Source of the DNA: Lamellibrachia satsuma
Taxonomy: Eukaryota > Annelida > Polychaeta > Sabellida > Siboglinidae
Reading direction: 5' to 3'
Length of the DNA stretch: 64,000 nucleotides
Assembly (NCBI GenBank): GCA_033239005.1
Contig: BSQZ01000001.1
Location: forward strand, 1,164,001-1,228,000
The notes beneath the pieces are model-generated. The model was given only the letters and a program-made list of their open reading frames with translations. It was not told the DNA's origin and made no database searches. Both the position numbers and the translations under genes were made by a program. Positions 22,936 through 63,300 of the stretch are shown piece after piece. How positions within the stretch are numbered: position 1 is the first letter of the stretch; the number at the start of each line of letters is the position of its first letter.

Positions 22936-23250
22936 ATTCTGTGAGGTGTGGTAGTGTATCGGCTAGAACATTGGACTCTCAATCGGGAGAACACAGGTTC
23001 GAATCCTCTTGCTGCCACTGTGAAGCTTTGGTAATCACGTTGCCACAGTTCACTCAGCTTTATAAACGAGCACCTGGCTACAGGCAGAGATGGATATTGG
23101 AACAAATTGTCTTGGCGCAATGATTGTGGCATGGCTGAATGCATCCCAGAGAAGTCGAGATGGCATTAGAATGAATAGGTCTGCCAGGGGGTGAAGTGTA
23201 AAGCGCTTTGAACAGTCCCAAGGATTGGATGACAATTGACATGCTATGTA
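22936..23250 (+). mobile_element. tRNA-derived SINE (family 1), best copy
   Basis: The head has an A-box-like GTGGTAGTGTATCGGCTAG and a B-box GGTTCGAATCC. The body follows (AGTTCACTCAGC, GGCATGGCTGAATGC, CAGAGAAG), then the 3' tail (AAGCGCTTTGAACAGTCCC). It sits inside the LINE reverse transcriptase. The flanks CCCTTTTTAA (left) and CCCTTTTAA (right) look like a target duplication. Confidence 0.88.
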
Positions 23251-23589
23251 AGAACATTCCCTTTTAATGGTATGATGTTTGCTTCTTTCCATTCAAAAGA
23301 AATCACTCCCTCTTTTAATGACAAGTTGAACACTCTTGCAAGTGGTATACTGACTTGTTCTACCGTTTCCATTAGCAGCTTTGGAGGAATTCCATCCACT
23401 CCAGGTGATTTATTATCCTTCATTGCCTTTATTTTCTTAGCTACCATTTCTGGAATTACAATTAACTGTCCTAAATAGTCCGGTTTACCCTCCTGAAATT
23501 TAGCATCTGGAACTGGTAATGAACTAATATCCTCTCTGGTAAACACTGAACTGACGTAACCATTTAAGTTTTCTGCCATTAAAAAAACT

Positions 23590-24740
23590 TGTGATATTAT
23601 ATTTCCAGCACTGTCTTCTAGTGGTCCAACCTTGTCTCATACGTTTTATTTACTTGAGACACATGCATAAAACTCTTGCTGTCATTTTTATGTTACATGC
23701 TAATTTTTGCTCATAGCTTCTTTTAGACTGTCTAATTTAGTTTAAGTGCCTCTTCGTAATTTGTGTAGTCTTCATCCTTTGTGGTATGCCTATAAACCCT
23801 CCACATAGTTGCTTGTACACTATTTTTCTAACAGCTTCTTTTGACAAGTGTTTCTTTCTAAGAAACCATCAATATATTGACTGGCAGTACCATGCACCAA
23901 ACCATAGATGGATATTTCTATGATAAATTTGTAAATCCTGACATTTTACAACCACATACAAACTACCAAGTTATCTTGTCCGGGGGATAAATTAGCAATT
24001 TGTTGTGTAATGCATGTGTCTTCTTTCTGTTGCCAAGTAGAGTGGAAGTGCACATATCAAAACATGCACAGCTGAAGAAACATATTCTTCTTGGTTTGTA
24101 TCCAGGAAGGTGGATCTGCCCCACATTTATGGGTTTTCATGAGAACAAAATGAACTTCCTGTTGTGCTGAGAATAGCAGGCAATAGCAGTGCAGGAAATG
24201 AAGCATTGTGTAGTGGCTCTCGGCACTAATTGGCTGACATAGTGCTTCTACAGTGTGTCTGTTGAGGGGAATACCCTGCTTTATGCTGCCACATTCAAAC
24301 AACAGTTCATGGGGGAATACCCTGCTTTGTGTTGCTTTACTGTAGGTATGGAAGGGGAATCACCTTCACACAGCTTGTGTCACTTCTACTACATAGCAGG
24401 GGAATACCCTGTGCACCATTATTACCTTCCTATCATAGTTACACTTTAGTAAACTGCACATATAAAAATGGATATATATCCATATTGTATAGTTCAGATA
24501 CCTAAGCTCAATGATTAGTACAAAAAACACAACATCAGAAGAAAAAACACATGTACATATATCGTGAGATTATTATTTTATGTGTCCCATGTCTAGTTTG
24601 GATTGTAGCTCAGAGAGGTAAATATGAACTTTCATGTCTAGGAATGCAATTTCATGTAACTTTCTTCCAACAGAATTAACTTACCTAGATATCTTTTGAA
24701 TGTGCTTCATATGATATCAGCATTAATTTTAATCTACAAA
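23590..24740. other. Intergenic sequence, mostly LINE 5' remains and unassigned DNA
   Basis: 23590-23900 may continue the LINE (decayed). At 24255-24420 a short word GGGGAATACCCTGC(T/A) recurs three times. Nothing else is recognisable. Confidence 0.4.
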
Positions 24741-24744
24741 AAAT

Positions 24745-25412
24745 TAAAGGGAAACATGCACCTATAATTGAGTTACTAAAACATAACCATTTGCAACTTA
24801 CAATTAAGAATATCACCCAGTGGTTTACTAGGAAAACCTTGTTGAATATACAGTATCTTAATTTCATGGGCCACGTCATACTGTTAGATAACCCTACGTC
24901 ATGAGTGTCAAAGTCTAGTGCAAAATTCACTCACCAAATGAAAATAATATTTGTCAATATACAACACATCCACCTATGGCACTTGATGAGACAACAGTAT
25001 TGTGAGTAAAATATATATGTAAACACCTATCCCTGTACTTTTTACCAATACAATATGGCCATGCTATTTGTGTCCAAACTCAACTTATGTAACATGTTTT
25101 TTGGCATTTGTTTATGAAACTAGTTCTCTTTCTGAGAAAATAGCATTGGTTCTGTGTATGCCAGCCTCACTTATTATGTCAGTTATAGTCTAGGTTACCT
25201 GATTTTCATAGAACTGCGAATATGCTTATCAGTCATGCAGGTTAACATGTCAGCCCTCACTCAATTGGAGAATTGACTGGAATCTCCCACTTTTAGAACA
25301 CATTCTGAGTAAACCACTGGGGTGATATTCTTGATTTTAGTTGAACATGGTTAGTTTTTGTTCTCTCTTTTAGGTGCATAGCCCCCAAACCACGACTTTT
25401 GTTTTGCTTTAA
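24745..25412. mobile_element. TTAA-flanked DNA transposon, non-autonomous (Kolobok-like)
   Basis: The left end is TTAA + AGGGAAACATGCACCTAT..., and the right end is ...TTTTAGGTGCATAGCCC...GTTTTGCT + TTAA. The ends are inverted relative to each other over roughly 100 bp, including GTGGTTTACT / AGTAAACCAC. They match the ends of the THAP-bearing element at 59758-60629. No ORF remains. Confidence 0.75.
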
Positions 25413-25505
25413 AGTCAGTTTTATGGTCAGTTTATTTAAACTTATCGACATGTACATAAGTAACCTGTTAGTGTAGACATGCCCACATCTAAATGCACTG
25501 AATAC

Positions 25506-25507
<2 letters not shown>

Positions 25508-25545
<38 letters not shown>
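25508..25545. repeat. AT microsatellite
   Basis: About 18 AT dinucleotides. Confidence 0.95.
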
Positions 25546-25546
<1 letters not shown>

Positions 25547-25899
25547 TTTGTAGTCAAGAAAATGTAAAAATTATTATTTCAAATATACATGTACACATAT
25601 GTAATTTTGTACACCCAAACTTGTGGTACATTTCCTACCTGGTGGTGATTAGATTATGTCAATATTTTAACAGCAGCATATCCAATATACCCACAGTGTA
25701 TAAGAATATATATTATGTGGTGCATTTCCATTAGAACAAATATTTATACAAATATCTAAAATGGTAGTAATGAATGTGGAAGTCATTAGATTATAAATAT
25801 TGCATGATACTGAGGAAAACATATTGTTTGTCCCTGTCTGTATGTTTGTCTGCCTCTATAATTATGTCTGCTTCTGTTTCCATGCTTGCCTATATTTCT

Positions 25900-26185
25900 A
25901 TGAGGGTTACCTGTCTGCTTCTCTCTCTGTCTCCCTCTGTTTCTATATGTCTCTCTGTGTGTCTCTCTGTGTGTCTCTCTATCTCTCTCTGTGTCTCTCT
26001 CTCCTTCTCACTCTGTCTATCTGTCTCTCTCTCTGTCTGTGTATGTGTCTCTTTGTCTCTCCATGTCTCTCTGTCTTTCTATGTCTGTCTATTTCTCTCT
26101 CTGTATCTCTCTGTCTCTCCCCGTCTGTTCATCCCTCCCTCGATCTGCCTCTCCTTGTCCACCTCTCTCCCTCCCTACCTTAATT
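25900..26185. repeat. Polypyrimidine (CT-rich) simple sequence
   Basis: Almost pure pyrimidine on the plus strand with TCTCTCTGTCTC-type words and GT interruptions. It gives long spurious Ser/Leu/Cys/Val frames. It lies about 0.75 kb upstream of INTS5. Such tracts can form H-DNA, but nothing shows it does so here. Confidence 0.9.
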
Positions 26186-26639
26186 CCTCTCCCTTGATCT
26201 CCATCCATTGTGATCCTCAACTTCTCTGTTTTTTTAACCCCAGTTATGGTACCCACGGTATGCCTATAATTGTTCTAAGGAACAGCAGACCACATAATAT
26301 CTTTGTTCCATCTAGATAAAATGGGGATTCCCTTTCACAGATGAACACAGTCATGAAAATTCGAATGACATAATCTGTATGTGACTACTTAATTATCACA
26401 TTCTTCGGGCCAGAGGTAATTAATATTTAACAAATAAAAATGTACCTGGTATATAGGGCTATACCTCATTCTATATAGAATACCACTTGCAGTCTGAGTT
26501 TATAACATCTGTATACTTACGTGAACCAATAACCACATCCATGAGAACTATATACATTTTAAGAATTAAAACTATCTGACTTGAATCAAGTCAATTGAAA
26601 TATAGCCCATGTGGCATGTTACTTAAAAACGAAGTTTGA

Positions 26640-26922
26640 CTTGCCTTTCGTAGTTCCTTGTCCGTTCTGCAAACCCGGAAGAAACAAAAAATGTGTCGAG
26701 AAACTCGGCATGCTCATTGGTTAAACCAGAGACCATTCATTGTTTATCATAGTATCGTCATGGTTCAGAGACTCGGCGTTGCAAACGCAGCACGACTTCA
26801 CTGTTCACGGATGAGTGGCCACGACTAGTCCGATGAATGTTGAGGGAGTCATTTATTTTGCAAACGCTAGAGGTCGCTACGGTGTGGCATTTTTGCGGCG
26901 GCAGTCTGCAACCGACGCCGAA
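26640..26922 (+). promoter_or_regulatory. INTS5: Probable INTS5 promoter and 5' UTR
   Basis: Sequence just upstream of the INTS5 ATG is locally richer in CpG than its surroundings, lacks a TATA box, and has an ETS-type CCGGAAG at about 26674. The start context GCCGAAATGG has A at -3 and G at +4. No transcription start can be placed from sequence alone. Confidence 0.45.
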
Positions 26923-54934
<28,012 letters not shown>

Positions 54935-55019
54935 TGACATACACCCCTACCGATGCTGCATGCATAAATATTTCTAACAATTACTGAGCAATGCCATAGG
55001 ACAAATGTTGTTGTGATAG

Positions 55020-55025
55020 AATAAA
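55020..55025 (+). terminator. INTS5: INTS5 polyadenylation signal candidate
   Basis: AATAAA 86 bp after the INTS5 stop codon, followed by a T-rich stretch. A second AAATAAAA lies 15 bp further on. Confidence 0.6.
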
Positions 55026-55029
55026 GTTT

Positions 55030-56839
55030 TGTCTTTTGAAATAAAAATACCTTGTGTGAACAACTTTGGATCTGAATGAATATTTCCCAAGATCTTTTGA
55101 TGCCAAACAAGAAGGTGCATGTGCATATAGATAGTAGCTTGTAAGTTTGTCTTCCTGTGTACAGTTTCACTAACATTCTTATGAGCTCATAAGCACAATT
55201 TTGATCATCAAAACTGATTTCCCTCATTAGCTATGATCGAAACAGGAAACTGCGTTTCACGAAGATTCTATAATAGAATCAGTCATAGAATTCCTCATAG
55301 AAACAGTTATAGAATTCTTCATAGAAATGCTCATTATTAATGACGAACCTACATGGCTTATAAGCGAAACATATCCATCATAAACAGTCAAACTGACATA
55401 ACTGCGCATTATCTTGAGTTCAGTTTTATGCAAAAATAAATTTTTTAGTCAAATAAGTTTTCAAAATGTGAGCGATGAACAGATTCAATATTATGACTTT
55501 TGTTACTTTTTACTGCACTGACGTTGACAAATCGTTCAAGCTGTTTTGCAGCGTTGTGAAGGTCAAGGTTGTTTGGACGAGTTTGGTATTAAATTTTTAG
55601 CTGTATCTAACTAAAAATGTATACCTCGAACCTTCATATTTCTATACTCGATGATACCACTTCAGTTGAGGTTCTTGTTACTCTTTGCCCAGTGAGCAAA
55701 TAAGTCAAATGTGGTTGAAAGGTGGTCGATGGAACTTATAATCAGCCACTTTTTGGACAACTTTTCTATATATTTGCCCAATTGTGCAAACTGTGGTGCT
55801 TATGATGGAAATTTTGATCATTAGGTTATGATGGATTTAATGAACATCTTCATGAAACACATTTTGAAAACGTTCATAAAAACCTATGATGGATTCTGTT
55901 TTATGATGGAGTGTCCTTATGAGCTCGTTATCTAGGTGAAACAGTCCCTGGTTCTGTATTTGTTTAAAAGCTTCTGGTAGGGTTGACAATTATTGATGGT
56001 AGGGCCTTGTTTATTGATGGTAGGGCCTTGTTTATTGATGGTAGGGCCTTGTTTATTCCAATGGTGTACAGTTTGGGGGAAAATGAGTTGTTAGCATAAC
56101 ATAGAGGGACATCCAAAAATGCCACGACCCAGTATGGCATATGGCAAAAAAGGCAAATACACATATGGTGCTTACTATAATGGCACAAGTGAATTAAGGA
56201 CGAAAATGGCACATTTGAATATAAAATGTGACTTGCAAAGAAATGTTGACTAAAATTACATATCTGAGTATCATAGTAGTAGTTTAATGCACGTTGCGTC
56301 CACAAAATTGTTCAGTGTAATTGCATCAGTTGATATTATATGCCACATTATATATACGTTTCTGGGGCCAACCTCCCACCTATTTTTGAAGCCAGCTTCC
56401 CACCTCCCACCATTTTTTAGGATCAACATCCCACCTCCAAATTCCTGCCACAATATATTAATATTAGTGTGATCACATGTTCTCGTTTCATTGTCCATTT
56501 TGGTGACTCGTGGGCGTACCGATACCGCATTCCCTTGCATGTTACTACAAGGTCCGTGCAGAGATGAAAATGTAAAATGCCACGAAACGTCGAAAAATGG
56601 ATGTCACGGACGTCCTGAATTTAATGCATATAACAGTGGCGCCATATGGTGGACTGGGCACCAGTTTATAAGATGAACGGCGAATCATAATTCTGGACAT
56701 CCCTGTCCTGATGCCACGAGCTGTGTGGTAATTTATATAATTTGTAATGTTATTTATATAATTTCATCCCACCTCACTTATTATAAGGGCTAACCTCCCG
56801 CCTCCCGCCTTTTGTAGGACCCACCTCCCACTTCCTGCA
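55030..56839. other. Intergenic stretch between INTS5 and the sulfatase 3' end
   Basis: 55265-55335 has four units of a TCATAGAATTC-type repeat. 55970-56055 has three units of TATTGATGGTAGGGCCTTGT. 56090-56270 shares a repeat with 57715-57860 (ACATCCAAAAATG, TATAATG(G/A)CACAA, AATTACATAT). 56365-56455 and 56765-56838 are copies of the C-rich AACCTCCCACC repeat. No gene was seen. Confidence 0.6.
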
Positions 56840-57353
56840 TCAATCTTGCCAGGGTTGCCACACGCCACCATGCTTGGCAGGGTCAGCGTTTGGGTCCATT
56901 TGCGGGTAGCGTACAGGCACTGCCGTCGAGTTGTAGTACTGCAGTCTTTGCAAGAGATTCCGCACAACAGACGGGTATTTCTGAGAGACGTCGTCCTTTT
57001 CCAGGGGATCCTTCATTATGTCAAATAGCCACACATTCTGTTTGATTGCGCGGTTCTCTTTGTGTCTGGGAATAAACCGGAGTGTGTTATCATTGTGGAC
57101 CCGATCCTGCTCGTCATCTTGCTTGAAGTACAATGTCGTGTCCTTCTTATCGGGAGGCGGAACCCACTTTCCTGGGCCTTAAAATAAAATCAAACTCGTA
57201 TTAAGAGGCAATTCACAATTGTCGACATTTACTTATTCATACAAAGCATACTAATTCTCATACCTACTCTCTACTCCCCGAATTACCACTTTAAAATGTT
57301 GATAATTTCCCAGATTGAAAAAATTTATAAATCTAACAACATGTTACAAAACA

Positions 57354-57394
<41 letters not shown>

Positions 57395-60300
57395 TCATGC
57401 AATAATAACAATCAGAATATGTTTACAAACATTTATCTCCAATAATTAAGTTAACGTTTTGAGCACTTACCTGGATTGCCTGTGATGAGTTTCCACCTGC
57501 CCACCCTGACTGCCGCCCTCACCCTGGTGTCAAAGCCACTCCCAGGGAGGGCTGTCCCTGAGGGCCGCTCCAGGGGATCAATGTTGTGCAGCAACTCCTT
57601 CCGCGGACTCAGCTCTCCTTTACTGAAGACACAAAAGTGATACTGCGCACGAGGGCAGACAAGAACATTTGGCAAATATGCATCAATGTTGGTCATGTCT
57701 CCTTGGTTTATTCGCAGGTGTTCTACCAGAAAGGCACATCCAAAAATGGCATGACCCAAAATGGCACATACAGCATACTATAATGACACAACTGAAAATG
57801 GCAAATTTTTATATAAAATTGGACAAATAAATAAATATTGATGGAAATTACATATATGAGTAGAGTAGTAGTAGCTGAATCACATCAAATGTTGTTTTCC
57901 ATAAGATTCAGTTCAGTTTAATTCAGTTTCGTTTAATCGCATAAAATAAATAAAAATATAATTGTTCATGGTGGATATGAATGGTGAGATCGTAACTGAG
58001 TCTTTCATCCCTCCAATTAACAAACAGGATCAAACACACCTCACAACTGATTATAAGTGCATAAATAAAACTTAGACAAATCATAAACATATCATGCTCA
58101 AATGTGCCATTTTGGCAATTAGTTTAATTGAATCAGTGAATTCAAATAGGGCCCGACTCCACTGGATTACATTTTGTACAGTAAAGCACTTTTTCTGATT
58201 TTCTCTTTAAGCAGATGATCTTTACCAAATATGTTATATCATATAGTTAGGGTATTTCTGATAGTGTTTAGGGGTCATTGTGAAAACTCCTGAAAGAAAT
58301 TATTAGAAGAGTTGGGGCCTATTTGGTTTCACAGATTTAATTCTGCTGTTAAGGTATGTGCCATTTTTGCATGTGCCATTTTCAGGTGTGCTTTCTGTTT
58401 GGAGACCACTTCACAAAAACAGAACAAAAAACACTTACTGTGTCACTATCTTCCACTTACATTCAAGACTTTGACAACTGAGAACAATCAGAAATCCAAT
58501 GATAAACAACAGAATATTCCTTCTTAATAAATACTCTATCCAAAGTGCACAAACCGTAGAAATATCTTTGTGTTTTATATTGCAACCAAAATACCAGCCT
58601 TGAAGTAAAATACACACTGTACATTATTCTTACAAAAAAGTCACGGGCCATTAACCTACCATTGACTTATGCTACATTACAAGTCTAATAACCCATTTAA
58701 ACGTATATATATCTTTTTAATTCTTCAACTTTTTTCTTCCTACAGACCCACACTAGCCTTAGTTTATGCTACTCTGTATGTAAAAAAGTAAATTTAATTA
58801 GTTACTTTCCTTGAGGACATCATTTTGTAACTTGCAAAGGATGCCAAAATGAGATCTGAGAAAACAACTAGTTCACAGTCTCACCTGATTGTCTGCCACA
58901 CGTTGTATCCATCCAGACTAAGACCAGTCGTGTTAGCTCCTGCCAGATACATGAGTGTCGGGAACCAATCAGACACGTGTATCAGCTCCTGCGTTGTAGT
59001 ACGGTTCTTCTCCAACAGGGGGCTATTGACAAACCCCACACCGCGTATGCCTCCTTCCCACAATGACCCCTTCCACCCTCTCAGGGGCCAATTGTTTCCC
59101 CCTTCCAACACTTGGCCTCCGTTATCTGTAAACCAGGCCAAGATGAGAGTGATAATGTGTAGAAAATTACCGACAGCAATTTACAAGATAGGCAATGGTC
59201 TGGTAGATGTATCAGTTGAATACATGCAGCCAAATGCTTTATTATATAATTATACCACTGATCTAACACAATATGTTATCATAGGTGTCAACATTACTGC
59301 TTTTTGGCAGGAAATACCACTTTTCCTGTTTTGGACGAAACGTCCCACTTTCTGTACTATTCGAAATTTACAGTAAAATCTGAGTACCGTATTTGTAACA
59401 CACAAGGCCAATCTAGACACCCTTAATTAAAGCCGCACCACAAATTGTTCACATAAATTGTGATTTTCCCCAGTGCCGTTTGTTGCAGGCAAAAAGTTTA
59501 CTTAAAGCTGTACCTGGACCTTGAGCCAATACCATTTTAAACCTGCAACGTACACAATTTGGAGCAATTTAAATGGGTTCCATTAAAACATCATAACTTT
59601 GCTAATAATTATCATAAAAATATGAATGAGGTATAATTGTTGCTCAGACTCTCTATTATAACAATCAAAGATAACAACTAACAATGAGAATATTACTATC
59701 TGAATTTCAAACATGATAGATGAACCAATTTCACACTGCCACCTGGTAAGCGACCTTAAAGTGAAACCAAAGGCATTGTTTTGGGCCTTTGTACCTATGA
59801 GAGTGCCTAAAAACTAACCATTTGCAACTATAACCAATATCACGCAAGTGGTTTACTGGGAATCTGTTCTAAAAGTATTAAAATTCTGGTCTAATGTCAT
59901 TTTTCGTGACATATTCATCAGTGTTTGCAATTTTGACCAATCAGTGGCGAGCAGCCCCTTAACCCCCAACGTCGCTGTGATGTAGGCTGCGCATATCGTG
60001 TGTATTTTTAACGTGGTTGCAATTAATATTTTTATTTGCTTTATATTGGATAAAAAAACAATGCTGTGCTGTGCAGCACTCGGATATAAACATGATTCAG
60101 TGAGGTATAGAGTTCTCTTTTTTCGATTTCCTCTGGAAAAACAGATAGTAGTGAAGCAATGAATTCACAATTGCGGGTGGGCTGGTTGGAAGCGCAATAT
60201 GCTAGACTTTGTTCGGCCCATTTTGAAGAGTCATGTATTACAGTCGATATATTTTCATCAACTAATGGGTACATACAATCTTTCAGCATGTACCTCAGCT

Positions 60301-63300
60301 GAAGGCTACGACACAATGCAAACACTATCAAGAGAACTGTCAAATCGGAATGTGAGGTGGTTAGTAAACAATGAATGAATGGACTATCTTGCCAAATAAG
60401 ACATAAACAGCATGTCCAAATCGTCTACGTCTACGATCAGGCGTTTAAAGTTGGAATTATGGGAAACCTAACCTAGTCAGCACTCTTGACGTATGATTCT
60501 GAACAAATGTGGTGTTGCCAATGTTCAACGAGGCATATTTAGTTAATCACTTGATTATAGTTGCAAATTGTTAGTTTTCAAGTACTCTTATAGGTGCAAA
60601 GGTCCCAAAAATGCCTTTTGTTTCACTTTAAAGAGAAGCTGTCTATTACTTCCTGAGAACAAAGAGCGTGCCCATATCACCAACCGTTCAACATTCGTGT
60701 CCATAGTTATGAGACCCCAAAACAAGACAATAGGGAGCCATCTCATCAATGTTTGATACTAAATGAAACGGGTTAGCAGATGTTTCATTTACATTGCACA
60801 TAGATGTATTTAAAAAAAAAACACCGTTTATTTTCCGATTACATTACACAAAGGTGCCAATTTTTAGCACATGCCGGCAGCTTTGCATTATGGGTTAGGA
60901 CTGTCCACTAATATAATGGTCAAGTGATGGGGAGGGTTAGTTAATCGATGACGACATTAAGACAGTCAAACAAACAACGTTACATCAGGAGCAGAACCTT
61001 GAAATGAAGTTGTCACCTACAATGCAGTGTTTTTTGCCTGGCAATGAATGGTGCTGCAGAATCACCTCACCTGTGGAGAATATAAGAACAGTGTCATCCC
61101 ATAGTCCATACTTCTTGAACGTCTCTGTGATGTTTGCGACAGCTTCGTCCATGCACGACACCATGCCTACAGACACAGTGTCAGTCATTGTTCATTGTCA
61201 GTTTACAGATATATACATAAAATCTTTAACATAACTCATCATCATTTACGTTGGATGAGATTTTGTCGAAGGTGCTATTTTCGTGTGGGCTTTGCAGTAT
61301 GTATATCTTTTGGTGGGTTGATTTTCATACATAATGTTTCCAAAATTGTATTGGCTTGCTAATCTCCAACAAAAATTAAGGAAATTATAGATCTTGACAT
61401 AGTGAACCTGACTAGCATGCCAACCCTGAGTGGTGCACACCTGTAAGACTGGTGCCAACCCTGAGTGGTGCACAACTGTAAGACTGGTGCCAACCCTGAG
61501 AGTGGTGCACACCTGTAAGATTGGTGCCAACCCTGAGTGGTGCACACCTGTAAGACTGCTGCCAACCCTGAGTGGTGCACACATGTAAGACTGGTGCCAA
61601 CCCTGAGTGGTGCACACCTGTAAGACTGGTGCCAACCCTGAGTGGTGCACACCTGTAAGACTGGTGCCAACCCTGAGTGGTGCACACCTGTAAGACTGGT
61701 GCCAACCCTGAGTGGTGCACACCTGTACGACTGGTGCCAACCCTGAGTAGTGCACACCTGTACGACTGGTGCCAACCCTGAGTGGTGCACACCTGTAAGA
61801 CTGGTGCCAACCCTGAGTGGTGCACACCTGTACGACTGGTGCCAACCCTGAGTGGTGCACACCTGTAAGACTGGTAACAGAAATCCATAAGACCCACAAA
61901 AAAACCATATGCTTATCTACATCTGCTGGTTTGTCGCACATGCTGAAAAGGAGATCGCCATGCAAACTGGGATATACTGATTAGATCTCACAAGACTTTG
62001 GCGCAGTTCTGACTGCGCACAGCTAAAATATTCAGCGGAGTCGTTCTTCGGACATGTTCCGAACAGATCATCTGTTATTCACATGCCATTCAAACGTTCA
62101 AGATGTATCCCATCATACAATTGTGGAACGTGCACAAAACCATAACCATTAATGTTTCCTATACCCCTATGAGTAGTAATTTTAAGGCCGTAAAATTTTG
62201 AGGAAACCCTCAGATTCATGTGTGTACAGACTTTTCCCCAGAGTGCATTTTGCTCTGCATGTTCAATGTCCCCTTTAAAAGCAACAGTGGACTACTCCAA
62301 TGAATAGCTGCATCTTAGTTATGAAAAACACTTAAAAGAATGTGGTACAACAGACATAGTGATTAAGAAGGGATGAGATCAACTAGAAGTTTTAAGCTAT
62401 TGAATGGTATGATAGTGTTTTTAGAAGAAAGAACTAGAGGACATGAAATAATGTTAGTGAAGGAACATTGTAGATTGGATATCAGATATTATTCTTTCTC
62501 TCAGGACGCTGACTGAATGGAACCAATTATCTACTGATTGTGCAAATGCTAGCAGAGTGAATGTTCAACAATAAAATGACAAATATATCAGAAGGGTGGG
62601 TTACACATAGATAAAAAATAACTCGACTGTCAATAAGCCAACTGTTTCCTTGTCCACTTGTCGTCTGGAAGTTTTGCTTTGGTTGGCAATCTTGTTAAAT
62701 CTGGATTTTTTCCTACCTGCATATTTCCTCCTGGCCTTATTCTTGATGAACTCATACTTCTGTGTGTACCTCGACGGGACTTCCAAAGGGGCGTGAACAG
62801 CTTGCAGGGGCAGATAGAGAAACAAGGGCTGAAACACATTAGAACAGTTTTATTTTAATTTTTTTCTGTGTTCGCCCAGTCTTCTTCTTCCGGGTACGAG
62901 TCAACCCTCTCTTCAAGGCTTATAGACTCTGTGGTGGCAGATAACATTAAACAAGAAACAGTCAGAAATTATTACAAGTATTCCTCAATTCAATTTGTTT
63001 AGACAAAAAATCAACAAAAGAATTAACTTTGTTTGGTAGATCGGGTAACTTGCAAGACTGAATAGCCTTATGTGATTATATATACAGCTGGATTAATTCT
63101 GCCATTTTTGCAGAATTTGATATGGTCAAAAATAGTTTTATAGTTTGTCTGACGATTTCATCAAAACTAAATAACACATTTGCACAAATGAGCCAGTGTG
63201 TTGTAGTGGATACTAGAGCCAGCACATTGTAGTGTATACTAGAGCCAGCATGTCATAGCGGATACTAGAGCCAGCACGTCGTAATGGATACTAGAGCCAG

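Larger units (their letters stand above)
21655..23580 (-). pseudogene. CR1-like LINE with nested SINE and AT-microsatellite interruption
   Basis: On the minus strand from 23579: RT N-terminal block (KAMKDNKSPGVDGIPPKLL, WKEANIIPL), then an inserted SINE (22936-23250). The RT resumes (RPVSLTSVICKLLERLIKD, then GFLTARSCLTNN, GVPQGSVLGPLLFLIYI). At the LIYIND codons the frame runs into an AT repeat (22540-22612). Thumb and C-terminal remnants follow (NMFFSLKKDSRTRGHEVSL at 22122-21856), then the shared 3' end near 21660. Same family as the LINE at 16385-17560. Confidence 0.9.

Noticed and set aside
22946..23020. Functional tRNA gene
   Set aside because: The A- and B-boxes are present but the cloverleaf does not pair well, and the sequence continues into a SINE body found at several other places. 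The same applies to 39380-39450 and 48131-48200.
25774..26319. Ser/Leu/Cys-rich ORFs upstream of INTS5
   Set aside because: Translation of a polypyrimidine tract, with no recognisable domain.
61246..61965. Three minus-strand ORFs with [10 protein letters not shown] repeats
   Set aside because: Frames of a 35-bp minisatellite inside a sulfatase intron.
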